Below, in pieces: positions 6,561 through 14,163 of a DNA stretch of 14,163 bases (within the stretch, counting starts at the first letter, position 1; each line of letters opens with the position of its first letter). The notes below the pieces were generated by a model that had not been told where the DNA came from, made no database searches, and was given only the letters and a program-made list of their open reading frames with translations. The DNA is from Comamonadaceae bacterium (lineage in GTDB: Bacteria; Pseudomonadota; Gammaproteobacteria; Burkholderiales; Burkholderiaceae), in the NCBI GenBank assembly GCA_947374535.1, contig CANCCJ010000065.1, positions 1 to 14,163 on the forward strand. Reading direction: 5' to 3'. The position numbers and the translations under genes are program-made.

Positions 6561-7675
6561 TACAAATGGCGCAAAGGATGTGCTGCTGCGGACCAAGGAC
6601 TTTCGAAAAACGGCAACACCATCTCAGGCGTCACATCGGCAATGCGTGCGGGCTGCCACTTCGCTTGATGGTCTTTGTCTACGGCCAACGCACGAATGCC
6701 TTCTACCGTTTCACTGTGCACACCCCGGCGTGACAGGTGATTGGTTTGGAAACAATGGCGCACCATGTCACGCTCCATGCGCAAGTCTTGCGCCAAAGTC
6801 ATGTGCCGCCCGCGGCGAATTTGTTCCAACGTGACGCACAACATCAAAGGCGACTGGTGGTGCAAGGCTTTGAGTGTTTGCACCGACCATTCATCCTTTT
6901 CGTGCAAAGCGTGCTCAATCTCAGCCACCGTGGCCAAACCAAACACCGCATCAATCGGCGCGCTGTGCCATTTCGGTGTCGCAGCCAATGCATGTTCTGT
7001 GGCGACTTGGCTTTGTTCGCGCAGCCACGCCACCACAGCCTCGCCACTTGACCAATCTTGCTGGCGCAAGCCATCCCACAAAGCGGGCAATGCCGCTGAG
7101 TCCACACACACATCGGCCAAGCCCACATGCAAAGCTTCACCACCACGCAGCACATGGCCCGTCAAAGCCAAATACTCGCCTAAGTGACCGGGACAACGGC
7201 TCAAAAAGTAGCCACCGCCCACATCTGGGAACAAACCAATGTGTGTCTCAGGCATCGCCATCTTGGTATGTTCGGTCACCACACGCAATGCGGCACCTTG
7301 GCTGATGCCCATGCCTCCCCCCATCACGATGCCGTCCATCAAGGCGATGTAGGGCTTGCGGTAGTTTTGGATCAAATGGTTAAGGCTGTACTCCTCGGTA
7401 AAGAAGTCTTCCAGTGTTACATCACCGCTGAGTGCCGCTTGATGAAAATAGCGAATGTCCCCCCCTGCACAAAAAGCACCGAACGGACCTTCTTTGTTGC
7501 TGCCGCGCACCACCACCGCCCTCACCTGCGCATCGTCTTGCCACTGCTGCAACACATGGCTCAACTCATGCACCATGCCCAGAGACAAAGCGTTCAAAGC
7601 CTTCGGGCGGTTGAGCGTGATGAGCCCTAAATGGCCCACGCGTTCCGAATGGACATCAGGGGTGTAAGTTGACAT
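6557..7675 (-). CDS. 3-hydroxyisobutyryl-CoA hydrolase-type enzyme (crotonase superfamily)
   Basis: Cytoplasmic crotonase-fold thioesterase, 372 residues, the length of the HIBCH family rather than ordinary enoyl-CoA hydratases (about 260). Seen: LITLNRPKALNALS near the start; the oxyanion-hole segments FCAGGDI (68-74) and MDGIVMGGGMGIS (113-125); and MPETHIGLFPDVGGGYFLSR (141-160) with E143 and D151 at the hydrolase catalytic positions. The C-terminal ETVEGIRALAVDKDHQAKW matches the EGxRAxxxDKDxxPxW signature. In valine breakdown it releases CoA from 3-hydroxyisobutyryl-CoA. The gene stands alone: no other valine genes are visible. AGGAG lies 9 bases before the ATG. Annotation as plain enoyl-CoA hydratase is the usual confusion; the C-terminal signature favours the hydrolase. 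The biochemical substrate is inferred from family. Confidence 0.87.
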   Translation of the reverse strand: MSTYTPDVHSERVGHLGLITLNRPKALNALSLGMVHELSHVLQQWQDDAQVRAVVVRGSNKEGPFGAFCAGGDIRYFHQAALSGDVTLEDFFTEEYSLNHLIQNYRKPYIALMDGIVMGGGMGISQGAALRVVTEHTKMAMPETHIGLFPDVGGGYFLSRCPGHLGEYLALTGHVLRGGEALHVGLADVCVDSAALPALWDGLRQQDWSSGEAVVAWLREQSQVATEHALAATPKWHSAPIDAVFGLATVAEIEHALHEKDEWSVQTLKALHHQSPLMLCVTLEQIRRGRHMTLAQDLRMERDMVRHCFQTNHLSRRGVHSETVEGIRALAVDKDHQAKWQPARIADVTPEMVLPFFESPWSAAAHPLRHLY

Positions 7676-7698
7676 GGGGATGCGCTCCTAACTCGACG

Positions 7699-7722
7699 AT
7701 TGATTGGCGTATTTTCATCAAT
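7699..7722. promoter_or_regulatory. Possible operator: ATTGAT-N12-ATCAAT dyad upstream of the hydrolase gene
   Basis: A perfect 6-bp inverted repeat with a 12-base spacer lies 24 bases upstream of the hydrolase start codon. Its size and position would suit a dimeric repressor or LysR/TetR-type site, but a 6-bp dyad can arise by chance. I could not find a convincing -35/-10 pair for the hydrolase gene in this 90-base leader. Confidence 0.2.
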
Positions 7723-7765
7723 GCCGAGCATTAAAAATGACATGCATGAACCCACGCGACACGAA

Positions 7766-7795
7766 AAAAAGCCGAGGTCAAAACCTCGGCTTTTT
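7766..7795 (-). terminator. Intrinsic terminator at the end of the nusA-typA operon
   Basis: GCCGAGGT (7771-7778) and ACCTCGGC (7783-7790) form a perfect 8-bp stem around a CAAA loop, flanked by seven A and five T. It begins 14 bases after the typA stop codon on the minus strand. The flanking A and T tracts make it usable in both directions, but only the typA transcript runs into it; the hydrolase gene begins beyond it. Confidence 0.9.
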
Positions 7796-7809
7796 GGGTA
7801 ATCAAAAGA

Positions 7810-9627
7810 TTACTTATTGCGCTTGCGTTCGCTTTCGGTCAAGAAGCGTTTGCGCAGACGCACGCTCTTAGGCGTGATTTCGACCAACTCGTCGTCTTCG
7901 ATAAATTCCACACCGTATTCGAGTGTGAGGTCAATCGGAGGCGTGATCTTGATCGCGTCTTCTTTGCCAGACACGCGGAAGTTGGTCAGCTGTTTGGTAC
8001 GTGTCGCGTTCACCACCAAGTCGTTGTCACGGCTGTGGATACCCACAATCATGCCTTCGTAAACAGGGTCATTGGCTTTCACGAACATGCGACCACGGTC
8101 GTCCAATTTACCCAAGGCGTAAGTGAAAATTTCACCGTCATCCATCGAGATCAACACACCGTTTTTACGACCACCAATGTCGCCTTTGTGTGGCTCGTAG
8201 CTGTCAAAGATGTTGGAGATCAAACCGGAACCACGGGTCAAGTTCAAGAACTCGTTGGTGAAACCAATCAAACCACGGGCTGGAATGCGGTATTCCAAAC
8301 GAACGCGACCACGGCCATCGGGCTCCATGTTCACGAGTTCGCCTTTGCGCTCGCCCAAGGCTTGCATGACGCCGCCTTGGTGAGTTTCTTCGATGTCAGC
8401 GGTGACCATTTCGATCGGCTCATGACGCACGCCGTCGATGTCGCGGAACACCACGCGTGGCTTGGACACAGCCAGCTCGTAGCCTTCGCGACGCATGTTT
8501 TCCAACAGAATCGTCAAGTGCAATTCACCACGGCCCATGACTTCAAAGATACCTTCTTCGTCGGTTTCTTTGACGCGCAGCGCCACGTTGTGTTGCAGTT
8601 CTTTTTGCAGACGGTCCCAAATTTGACGGCTGGTGACGTACTTGCCTTCACGACCGGCCAAGGGGCTGGTGTTCACGCAGAAGTTCATGGTCAAAGTGGG
8701 TTCGTCCACTTTCAGCATCGGCAGAGGTGCGGGATTGGCAGAGTCAGTCACCGTCACACCGATGTTCAAGTCAGCAATGCCGTTGATCAACACAATGTCG
8801 CCAGGACCGGCTTCGGTCACTTGCACGCGATCCAAGCCTTGGAACTTCAACACTTGGTTGATGCGACCTTTGATGGCTTTGCCATCAGGGCCTTCCATGA
8901 CCACCACGTCCATTTGTGGCTTGATCGTGCCTTGGCTGATACGGCCCACGCCGATACGACCCACAAAGGTGGAGAAGTCGAGCGCCGAAATTTGCAATTG
9001 CAAAGGTGCAGCTGGGTCGCCCTTTTGAGCAGGGACGTGCTTGAGCACCGTGTTGAACAAGGCCGACATGTCTGGGCCCCACTGCTCGCCTGGTGCGCCT
9101 TCTTCGAGCGAAGTCCAACCGTTGATACCCGAGGCATACACCACAGGGAAATCGAGTTGTTCGTCGGTCGCGCCGAGTTTGTCGAACAAGTCAAAAGCGG
9201 CATTCACCACTTTGTCTGGGTTCGCACCAGGCTTGTCCACCTTGTTCACGACCACGATGGGCTTCAAACCCAAAGCCAAAGCTTTTTTGGTCACGAAACG
9301 TGTTTGAGGCATGGGGCCTTCTTGCGCATCGATCAACAAGACCACGCCGTCCACCATGGACAAAGCGCGTTCCACTTCACCGCCGAAGTCCGCGTGACCG
9401 GGGGTGTCGACGATGTTGATGTGTGTACCTTCCCAGCTCACAGCGCAGTTCTTGGCGAGAATCGTGATGCCACGCTCGCGTTCGATGGCGTTGTTGTCCA
9501 TCACGGTGTCGACCACTTTTTCGTGGTCGGCAAAAGTACCGGATTGACGCAGCAACTGGTCAACCATGGTGGTTTTACCGTGGTCAACGTGGGCGATGAT
9601 CGCGATGTTACGGATTTGTTTAGTCAT
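7810..9627 (-). CDS. typA: Ribosome-associated GTPase TypA/BipA
   Basis: Translational GTPase, 605 residues, full family length. Seen: P-loop AHVDHGKT (12-19), switch I RGIT (52-55), DTPGH (74-78) and NKVD (128-131). These are followed by the EF-G-like domain II and domains III/V ([20 protein letters not shown], the [19 protein letters not shown] segment) and a basic C-terminal domain ending in [14 protein letters not shown]. TypA binds the 70S ribosome at the EF-G site and supports 50S assembly and growth under stress or cold. It starts 14 bases after the truB stop, with AAGGA and GAGAG upstream of the ATG, and is the last gene before a strong terminator. In E. coli truB is followed by rpsO-pnp instead; placement of typA after truB is, to my knowledge, usual in Burkholderiales. 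Confidence 0.98.
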   Translation of the reverse strand: MTKQIRNIAIIAHVDHGKTTMVDQLLRQSGTFADHEKVVDTVMDNNAIERERGITILAKNCAVSWEGTHINIVDTPGHADFGGEVERALSMVDGVVLLIDAQEGPMPQTRFVTKKALALGLKPIVVVNKVDKPGANPDKVVNAAFDLFDKLGATDEQLDFPVVYASGINGWTSLEEGAPGEQWGPDMSALFNTVLKHVPAQKGDPAAPLQLQISALDFSTFVGRIGVGRISQGTIKPQMDVVVMEGPDGKAIKGRINQVLKFQGLDRVQVTEAGPGDIVLINGIADLNIGVTVTDSANPAPLPMLKVDEPTLTMNFCVNTSPLAGREGKYVTSRQIWDRLQKELQHNVALRVKETDEEGIFEVMGRGELHLTILLENMRREGYELAVSKPRVVFRDIDGVRHEPIEMVTADIEETHQGGVMQALGERKGELVNMEPDGRGRVRLEYRIPARGLIGFTNEFLNLTRGSGLISNIFDSYEPHKGDIGGRKNGVLISMDDGEIFTYALGKLDDRGRMFVKANDPVYEGMIVGIHSRDNDLVVNATRTKQLTNFRVSGKEDAIKITPPIDLTLEYGVEFIEDDELVEITPKSVRLRKRFLTESERKRNK

Positions 9628-9641
9628 GCTTCTCTCTTCCT

Positions 9642-10622
9642 TTATGCCTGCTGGGCCAGCACTGGCTGGTTCACAGACGATCTTTCCAAAATTTGTTGAA
9701 TTTCAAGGGGACTCAACAATCGTCCCGGAATCAGTTCCCCAGCTTTCACATGGGCGCTGCCCAGCAAAGCTTGTGGGTTTTCTCCAAACACACACACACG
9801 GTCTAGGTCTGGCCAAGCACCGCGACGACGCACACCGCTCAAAAAGCGACCTGCATTTTCAGCATCCAACGTAACAGCCGTGTGATCAGACAGCAGGCAT
9901 GGCACAGGCATCAAGCGCGCTTCGCGTTGAGGCTCATCCATGGCAGTCAGGTCTTCCAAGGTCACGCAATCCGCTTCATCAAAAGACCCTGTTGCCACGC
10001 GGCGCAAGGCGCTCAAATGACCGCCACAACCTAAGGCCTCAGCGATGTCTTCACCTAAGGTGCGGATGTAAGTGCCTTTGCTACACGTCACTCGCAGACG
10101 TAAAAATGGCGCATCGCCCTCGAGCTGCATTTCGAGCAACTCTAAATCGTGAATCACCACATGGCGCGGCTCGCGCTCGACGGTTTCACCTGCACGCGCG
10201 TATTCGTACAAAGCTTTGCCATCTTTTTTCAAGGCGCTGTACATGGGCGGCACCTGTGTGATCGGGCCCATGAAACGGTCGAGTACTTCCACCACTTGAC
10301 CGACGGTACAAGTGACGGGGCGCTGCTCAATCACCTCGCCCTCCGCATCCGCTGTGCTGGTTTTCACACCAAGGCGGACCGTGGTTTCATACGTTTTGTC
10401 AGCGTCCAAATGGAGCTGGCTGAATTTGGTGGCTGCACCAAAGCACAAAGGCAACACGCCTGTGGCCAAGGGGTCAAGCGTGCCGGTGTGCCCTGCCTTT
10501 TCGGCGCGCAACAACCACTTCGCCTTTTGCAAGGCGTCGCTGCTGGAGATTCCGTAGGGCTTGTCTAGCAGCAACACCCCGTGTACAGGGCGGCGCTGCA
10601 CCCTGCTGCGGGGCGCGTTCAT
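9642..10622 (-). CDS. truB: tRNA pseudouridine-55 synthase TruB
   Basis: Converts U55 in the T-loop of nearly all tRNAs to pseudouridine and also acts as a tRNA folding chaperone. With the start chosen here it has 326 residues. Seen: [13 protein letters not shown] near the N-terminus; the catalytic loop [14 protein letters not shown] with nucleophile D50; TYETTVRLG; the [16 protein letters not shown] segment; and [20 protein letters not shown] chose ATG 10622 rather than the in-frame TTG 10628: AGGA (10632-10635) is 9 bases from the ATG but only 3 from the TTG. The gene starts 2 bases after the rbfA stop, so the two are probably translationally coupled. The C-terminal part is the TruB RNA-binding domain. 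Confidence 0.97.
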   Translation of the reverse strand: MNAPRSRVQRRPVHGVLLLDKPYGISSSDALQKAKWLLRAEKAGHTGTLDPLATGVLPLCFGAATKFSQLHLDADKTYETTVRLGVKTSTADAEGEVIEQRPVTCTVGQVVEVLDRFMGPITQVPPMYSALKKDGKALYEYARAGETVEREPRHVVIHDLELLEMQLEGDAPFLRLRVTCSKGTYIRTLGEDIAEALGCGGHLSALRRVATGSFDEADCVTLEDLTAMDEPQREARLMPVPCLLSDHTAVTLDAENAGRFLSGVRRRGAWPDLDRVCVFGENPQALLGSAHVKAGELIPGRLLSPLEIQQILERSSVNQPVLAQQA

Positions 10623-10624
10623 GT

Positions 10625-10996
10625 TCAATCGTCCTTCGCTTTGGAAGCGACGGCCTTGGCAATCAAGGCGTTCATGTCAGACGCACGCTCAGGTGTGCGG
10701 TCGTAAACAAAGTGCAAAGTAGGCACGGTGTGGATGTGCAAGCGCTTGAACAAGCCATTGCGCAGGAAACCTGCCGCTTGGTTCAAGCCCTCGCCTGTTT
10801 TCACAGGGTCACCGTTCAAGACGCTGAAATGTACTTTGGCATGCGCGTAATCGGGCGTGACTTCCACGCCTTGCAGCGTGACCATGCCCACGCGTGGGTC
10901 TTTCAACTCACGCGCGATCAAATCGGCCAGATCGCGCTGGATCTGGTCAGCCACTTGGTAGCTTCGGTTGGGGGTGCTGCTCGGTTTACGTGCCAT
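10625..10996 (-). CDS. rbfA: 30S ribosome-binding factor RbfA
   Basis: Small KH-fold ribosome assembly factor, 123 residues. It binds the immature 30S subunit, helps 16S rRNA 5'-end processing and is needed in the cold. Seen: [20 protein letters not shown] at the start, [25 protein letters not shown] in the middle, and the [21 protein letters not shown] segment at the C-terminus, which is the family hallmark. It lies 26 bases after infB and 2 bases before the truB ATG. The ribosome site is weak (AGG close to the ATG), consistent with translation tied to the upstream gene. Confidence 0.97.
   Translation of the reverse strand: MARKPSSTPNRSYQVADQIQRDLADLIARELKDPRVGMVTLQGVEVTPDYAHAKVHFSVLNGDPVKTGEGLNQAAGFLRNGLFKRLHIHTVPTLHFVYDRTPERASDMNALIAKAVASKAKDD
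10632..10635 (-). promoter_or_regulatory. Shine-Dalgarno that decides the truB start
   Basis: AGGA on the minus strand lies within the last codons of rbfA, 9 bases before ATG 10622 and 3 bases before TTG 10628. The spacing favours the ATG and argues against the longer TTG-initiated form. Confidence 0.6.
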
Positions 10997-11022
10997 ACCT
11001 GCTTACATTTGCGACGCACGCT

Positions 11023-13872
11023 TTACAGCGTACGTGCAACCTCTTTGATTTCGAAGAATTCCAACACATCGCCTTCGACGATGTCGTTGTAGTTCTTGAC
11101 GGTCAAACCGCACTCGAAGTTTTCTTTGACTTCTTTGGCATCGTCTTTGAAGCGCTTCAAACTGTCGAGTTCGCCAGTGAAGACCACCACGTTGTTGCGC
11201 AACAAACGTAACTTCGCGTTGCGACGCACCACACCCGAGGTGACCATACAACCCGCGATCGCACCAATCTTGCTGACGCGCAGCACTTGGCGGATTTCGG
11301 CAGTACCGATGACTTCTTCCTTCTTGTCTGGCGTCAACATGCCAGACATCGCAGCCTTGAGTTCGTCCACAGCGTCATAAATGATGTTGTAGTAACGAAT
11401 GTCGACGCCATTGTTTTCGGCCAACTTGCGCGCACCGGCATCGGCACGTGTGTTGAAACCAATGATCACAGCCTTGGACGCGATCGACAAGTTCACGTCG
11501 CTCTCACTGATGCCACCCACTGCGGCGTACACCAACTGAACTTTGACTTCTGCGGTCGACAACTTGAGCAGCGAGGCAGCCAAAGCTTCTTGCGAACCTT
11601 GCACGTCAGCCTTCACGATGATGGGCAACAGTTTGACTTCACCGGACGTCATGTCGGAGAACATGTTCTCCAACTTCGATGCCTGTTGCTTGGCCAACTT
11701 GGTGTTGCGCACCTTGCCTGCACGGTAAGTAGCGATTTCGCGTGCACGACGTTCGTCGGTCATGACCATGAACTCGTCACCCGCTTGCGGCACTTCGACC
11801 AAACCTTGAATCTCGACGGGAATTGATGGGCCAGCCGATTTGATCGACTTGCCGTTTTCGTCCAACATGGCACGCACGCGACCGTAGGTTTGACCACCCA
11901 AGACCACATCGCCCACATTGAGCGTACCGGACTGAACCAGCACCGTCGCCACAGGGCCACGACCTTTGTCCAAACGCGCTTCGATCACCAAGCCTTTGGC
12001 CATGGCGTCAACAGGCGCTTTGAGTTCCAACACTTCGGCTTGCAAGAGCACTTGCTCCAGCAATTCGTCAATGCCGGCACCGGTTTTGGCGGAGACTTCA
12101 CAGAACGGTGAATCACCACCGAACTCTTCTGGCACCACTTCTTCGCTCACCAATTCGCCTTTGACGCGTTCGGGGTTGGCACCGGGTTTGTCAATCTTGT
12201 TGACCGCCACCACGATGGGCACACCCGCCGCTTTAGCGTGCTTGATGGCTTCTTTGGTTTGTGGCATCACGCCGTCGTCCGCCGCCACCACCAAGATGAC
12301 GATGTCGGTGGCTTTGGCACCACGTGCACGCATGGCCGTGAAAGCCTCGTGACCGGGCGTGTCCAAGAAGGAAATCATGCCGCGTGGTGTTTCCACGTGG
12401 TAGGCGCCAATGTGTTGGGTAATGCCGCCCGCTTCGCCCGACGCGACTTTGGCGCGACGGATGTAGTCCAGCAAAGAAGTTTTACCGTGGTCCACGTGGC
12501 CCATGACCGTCACCACGGGGGCGCGTGTCAAGGCGACAGCTTGGTGACCCGATGCTTCTTCTTCCGTAAATGCTTCTGGATCGTCCAACGCAGCAATTAC
12601 GGCTTTGTGACCCAACTCTTCCACCAAAATCATGGCGGTGTCTTGGTCTAAAGGCTGGTTGATGGTGGCCATTTGACCCAGCTTCATCAACTGTTTGATG
12701 ACTTCAGAAGCCTTGATCGCCATCTTGTGGGCCAACTCGCCCACGGTGATGGTTTCAGGCACGTGCACTTCAAGCACGCGTGCTTCGACTGCGGCCTGAG
12801 GCGCGCGGTCGTCATCACGGTCGCGGTCACGACGGCCCTTGGGGCCACCACGCCAGCTGTTGCGGCCCACGCCACCACTCGAATCGCCACGTGTTTTGAT
12901 GGCTTTCTTTTTGGCTTGTTCATCGGCCCAGCTGGAAGACAGTTTGGCACTCTTGACTTCTTTGTTACCAGGCGCGGCAGCAGTTCCTGCTGCGGCTGGA
13001 GCACCAGGACGTGCGGCACCCGGTGTCCCAGCAGGCTTGTGCAAGGTACCTTTGATGGCCTTGGGGTCTGGCACGGGCTCGGGCTTCTTGGCCACCATGG
13101 TTTTTTGCGGCGTGCTCATCATCAAGCGAATCGCTTCGGCTTCAGCCAAAGCTTTGCGACGACGGCTGTCCAGATCAGCAGCACGGGCCGTGTCTTCATC
13201 GGCACGGGCTTTGGATGCTGCAGCAGCCTCGACACGGGCAGCTTCTGCGGCGACAGCTTTTGCGTCGACCACAGGTTCAACTGGCTCGGCCTTGGCTTCA
13301 GGTGCAGCAGCCGACTCAACCGCCACGGCTGCAGCGGCTTGCGCCTGTGCAACTTTGGCAGCTTCTGCTTTGGCGTGTTCTTTGGCTTCTTGCTCTTCGC
13401 GCAAGCGGCGTTTTTCAGCCAGCTCTTCTTCTTGACGACGGATCAGCTCAGCTTGGCGGCGAGCTTCTTCTTCACGGCGTGCCAACTCTGCATGGTCAAT
13501 CACAGGGGCAGCAGGCACTTCCACAACAGCAGGTGCTGCAGGTGCGGCTTGCACATCTGTGCTTTCGTCTTCATCGCGTTTGATAAAGGTGCGTTTTTTA
13601 CGCACCTCCACTTGGATGGTGCGTGCCTTGCCTGTCGCGTCAGCTTGTTTGATCTCAGTGGTCGATTTCTTGACCAAGGTGATTTTCTTGCGCTCAGGCG
13701 ATGAAGTGCCATGGCTGGCTTGCAAATGGCTCAAGAGCATTTGTTTGTCACCATCGGTCAGCGCATCGCTGGCCGATGATTTAGCAACACCGGCTGCCTT
13801 GAGTTGCTCAAGCAGCGTGTCGATTGGTTTTTTGAGTTCGTTTGCAAACTCGGCTACGGTCGTACTGGACAT
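11023..13872 (-). CDS. infB: Translation initiation factor IF-2
   Basis: GTPase that places initiator fMet-tRNA on the 30S subunit and promotes subunit joining; 949 residues, the long form. Domains seen in order: an IF2_N helical domain at 1-50; an IF2-associated segment with [15 protein letters not shown] and [10 protein letters not shown] (about 60-110); a charged and Ala/Glu-rich stretch, probably coiled coil, about 130-250; a Pro/Ala then Gly/Arg/Asp-rich linker to about 360; a second IF2_N (about 363-425); the G domain with GHVDHGKT (458-465), DTPGH (504-508) and NKID (558-561); and then beta-barrel domains II-IV, including the fMet-tRNA-binding C-terminus ending in [17 protein letters not shown] lies about 8 bases before the ATG. 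It begins 24 bases after the nusA stop. Internal starts giving shorter IF2 forms, as in E. coli, are not obvious here. Confidence 0.98.
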   Translation of the reverse strand: MSSTTVAEFANELKKPIDTLLEQLKAAGVAKSSASDALTDGDKQMLLSHLQASHGTSSPERKKITLVKKSTTEIKQADATGKARTIQVEVRKKRTFIKRDEDESTDVQAAPAAPAVVEVPAAPVIDHAELARREEEARRQAELIRRQEEELAEKRRLREEQEAKEHAKAEAAKVAQAQAAAAVAVESAAAPEAKAEPVEPVVDAKAVAAEAARVEAAAASKARADEDTARAADLDSRRRKALAEAEAIRLMMSTPQKTMVAKKPEPVPDPKAIKGTLHKPAGTPGAARPGAPAAAGTAAAPGNKEVKSAKLSSSWADEQAKKKAIKTRGDSSGGVGRNSWRGGPKGRRDRDRDDDRAPQAAVEARVLEVHVPETITVGELAHKMAIKASEVIKQLMKLGQMATINQPLDQDTAMILVEELGHKAVIAALDDPEAFTEEEASGHQAVALTRAPVVTVMGHVDHGKTSLLDYIRRAKVASGEAGGITQHIGAYHVETPRGMISFLDTPGHEAFTAMRARGAKATDIVILVVAADDGVMPQTKEAIKHAKAAGVPIVVAVNKIDKPGANPERVKGELVSEEVVPEEFGGDSPFCEVSAKTGAGIDELLEQVLLQAEVLELKAPVDAMAKGLVIEARLDKGRGPVATVLVQSGTLNVGDVVLGGQTYGRVRAMLDENGKSIKSAGPSIPVEIQGLVEVPQAGDEFMVMTDERRAREIATYRAGKVRNTKLAKQQASKLENMFSDMTSGEVKLLPIIVKADVQGSQEALAASLLKLSTAEVKVQLVYAAVGGISESDVNLSIASKAVIIGFNTRADAGARKLAENNGVDIRYYNIIYDAVDELKAAMSGMLTPDKKEEVIGTAEIRQVLRVSKIGAIAGCMVTSGVVRRNAKLRLLRNNVVVFTGELDSLKRFKDDAKEVKENFECGLTVKNYNDIVEGDVLEFFEIKEVARTL

Positions 13873-13896
13873 ATGTGATCTTCCTCGCCATGACCA

Positions 13897-14163
13897 TTAC
13901 TCTTGACCCGTGAACCAATGTTCACGTGCCGTCAAGATCAGGGCTTTGGCCTCTTCTTCGCTTTGGCCGGTAATGGCTGTGAGCTCGTCTACGGCCAAAT
14001 CGGCCAAATCGTCACGGGTGTGTACGCCGCTCTCAGCCAACTTTGGCAAGAACTCCGCATTCAATCCTTCGAGGTCGCGCAAATCTTGCGAAACTTCTTC
14101 GACGCTCTCTTCGCGTGCAATTTCCATGGTGAGCAGCGCATCCTTGGCACGTGTGCGCAGCTC
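13897..14163 (-). CDS. nusA: Transcription termination/antitermination factor NusA, C-terminal part (partial)
   Basis: The frame is open to the window edge and gives the last 88 residues of NusA. It begins ELRTRAKDALLT, continues through a very acidic linker and ends in one helical acidic-repeat domain (LRDLEGLNAEFLPKLAESG, then a helix-hairpin-helix-like segment DLADLAVDELTAITG, ending EHWFTGQE). In E. coli the acidic repeats contact the RNA polymerase alpha C-terminal domain and keep the RNA-binding domains autoinhibited. The ATG at 14125-14127 is internal, not a start. Position directly before infB, 24 bases apart, matches the conserved rimP-nusA-infB operon. Confidence 0.95.
   Translation of the reverse strand, partial: ELRTRAKDALLTMEIAREESVEEVSQDLRDLEGLNAEFLPKLAESGVHTRDDLADLAVDELTAITGQSEEEAKALILTAREHWFTGQE

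Noticed and set aside
6557..7675. Ordinary enoyl-CoA hydratase.
   Set aside because: The length of 372 residues, the PET-IGLFPDVGGG segment with E143 and D151, and the EGxRA-DKD C-terminal signature point to the 3-hydroxyisobutyryl-CoA hydrolase branch.
8035..9699. A 554-codon open frame on the plus strand, antisense to typA.
   Set aside because: It lies wholly over the strongly conserved typA gene, and its translation is rich in H, V, Q and F with no recognisable domain. It is what codon-position bias produces opposite a highly biased gene.
10626..10628. TTG start for truB two codons before the ATG.
   Set aside because: Spacing from the AGGA site is only 3 bases and the codon overlaps the rbfA stop. 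The ATG at 10622 is better placed.
13099..13130. Possible internal IF2-beta start at the Met-Met pair in the N-terminal region of infB.
   Set aside because: No Shine-Dalgarno-like sequence precedes these codons at a suitable distance. Short IF2 forms cannot be supported from the sequence.
12900..13560. Repeated GCA/GCT-rich tracts that look like DNA repeats.
   Set aside because: They encode the Ala/Glu-rich, low-complexity N-terminal part of IF2, normal in this family. There is no regular repeat unit or CRISPR-like spacing.
12673..13704. A 343-codon open frame on the plus strand, antisense to infB.
   Set aside because: It mirrors the repetitive Ala/Glu-rich N-terminal region of IF2. The Phe/Cys/Gly-rich translation is an artefact of the opposite reading, and no ribosome site supports it.

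Overview
The window looks like chromosomal DNA of a betaproteobacterium of the order Burkholderiales, most likely the family Comamonadaceae (Limnohabitans/Rhodoferax-like). This rests on the nusA-infB-rbfA-truB-typA gene order, an orphan tripartite-tricarboxylate (Bug-type) binding protein, the moderately GC-rich codon use and the terminator style. The genus is an inference from general knowledge, since no database comparison was possible. Gene density is very high: no gene-free stretch exceeds 300 bases, and the longest gap is 7676-7809.

Left edge (1-142): two tRNA genes on the minus strand. One is cut by the window edge (Arg-like, isotype not certain). The other is a complete tRNA-Pro(UGG) with an encoded CCA end. 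A near-ideal terminator hairpin sits in the 43-base gap between them.

Region 228-6560 (plus strand) is the accessory, catabolic part. A LysR regulator is followed by tcuA and tcuB (FAD dehydrogenase plus Fe-S/membrane electron-transfer partner, as in tricarballylate/citrate utilisation). Then come a Bug/TctC periplasmic binding protein, a ModA-like periplasmic binding protein and a short family III CoA-transferase. From tcuA onward the gaps are -14, 16, 39 and 7 bases, so these genes look like one operon. The apparent logic is capture of a polycarboxylate in the periplasm, oxidation or reduction by TcuA with electrons passed through TcuB to the membrane, and possibly CoA activation. The MFS permease (tcuC) of the Salmonella tcu locus is absent, and no tctA/tctB membrane subunits or modBC are present. 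The permease question and the true substrate are therefore open.

Region 6557-7675 (minus strand): a 3-hydroxyisobutyryl-CoA hydrolase-type gene, convergent with the CoA-transferase gene. The two stop codons overlap in a TTAA palindrome and there is no terminator between them.

Region 7766-14163 (minus strand) is core translation machinery read right to left: the 3' end of nusA, then infB (IF2), rbfA, truB and typA/bipA, ending at a strong hairpin terminator at 7766-7795. Gaps are 2-26 bases, so these are co-transcribed; the promoter lies outside the window. All five look intact except nusA, which is cut by the edge. I see no insertion sequence, CRISPR array, phage gene or toxin-antitoxin pair. 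The most novel candidate is the variant tcu operon rather than a wholly new type of system.
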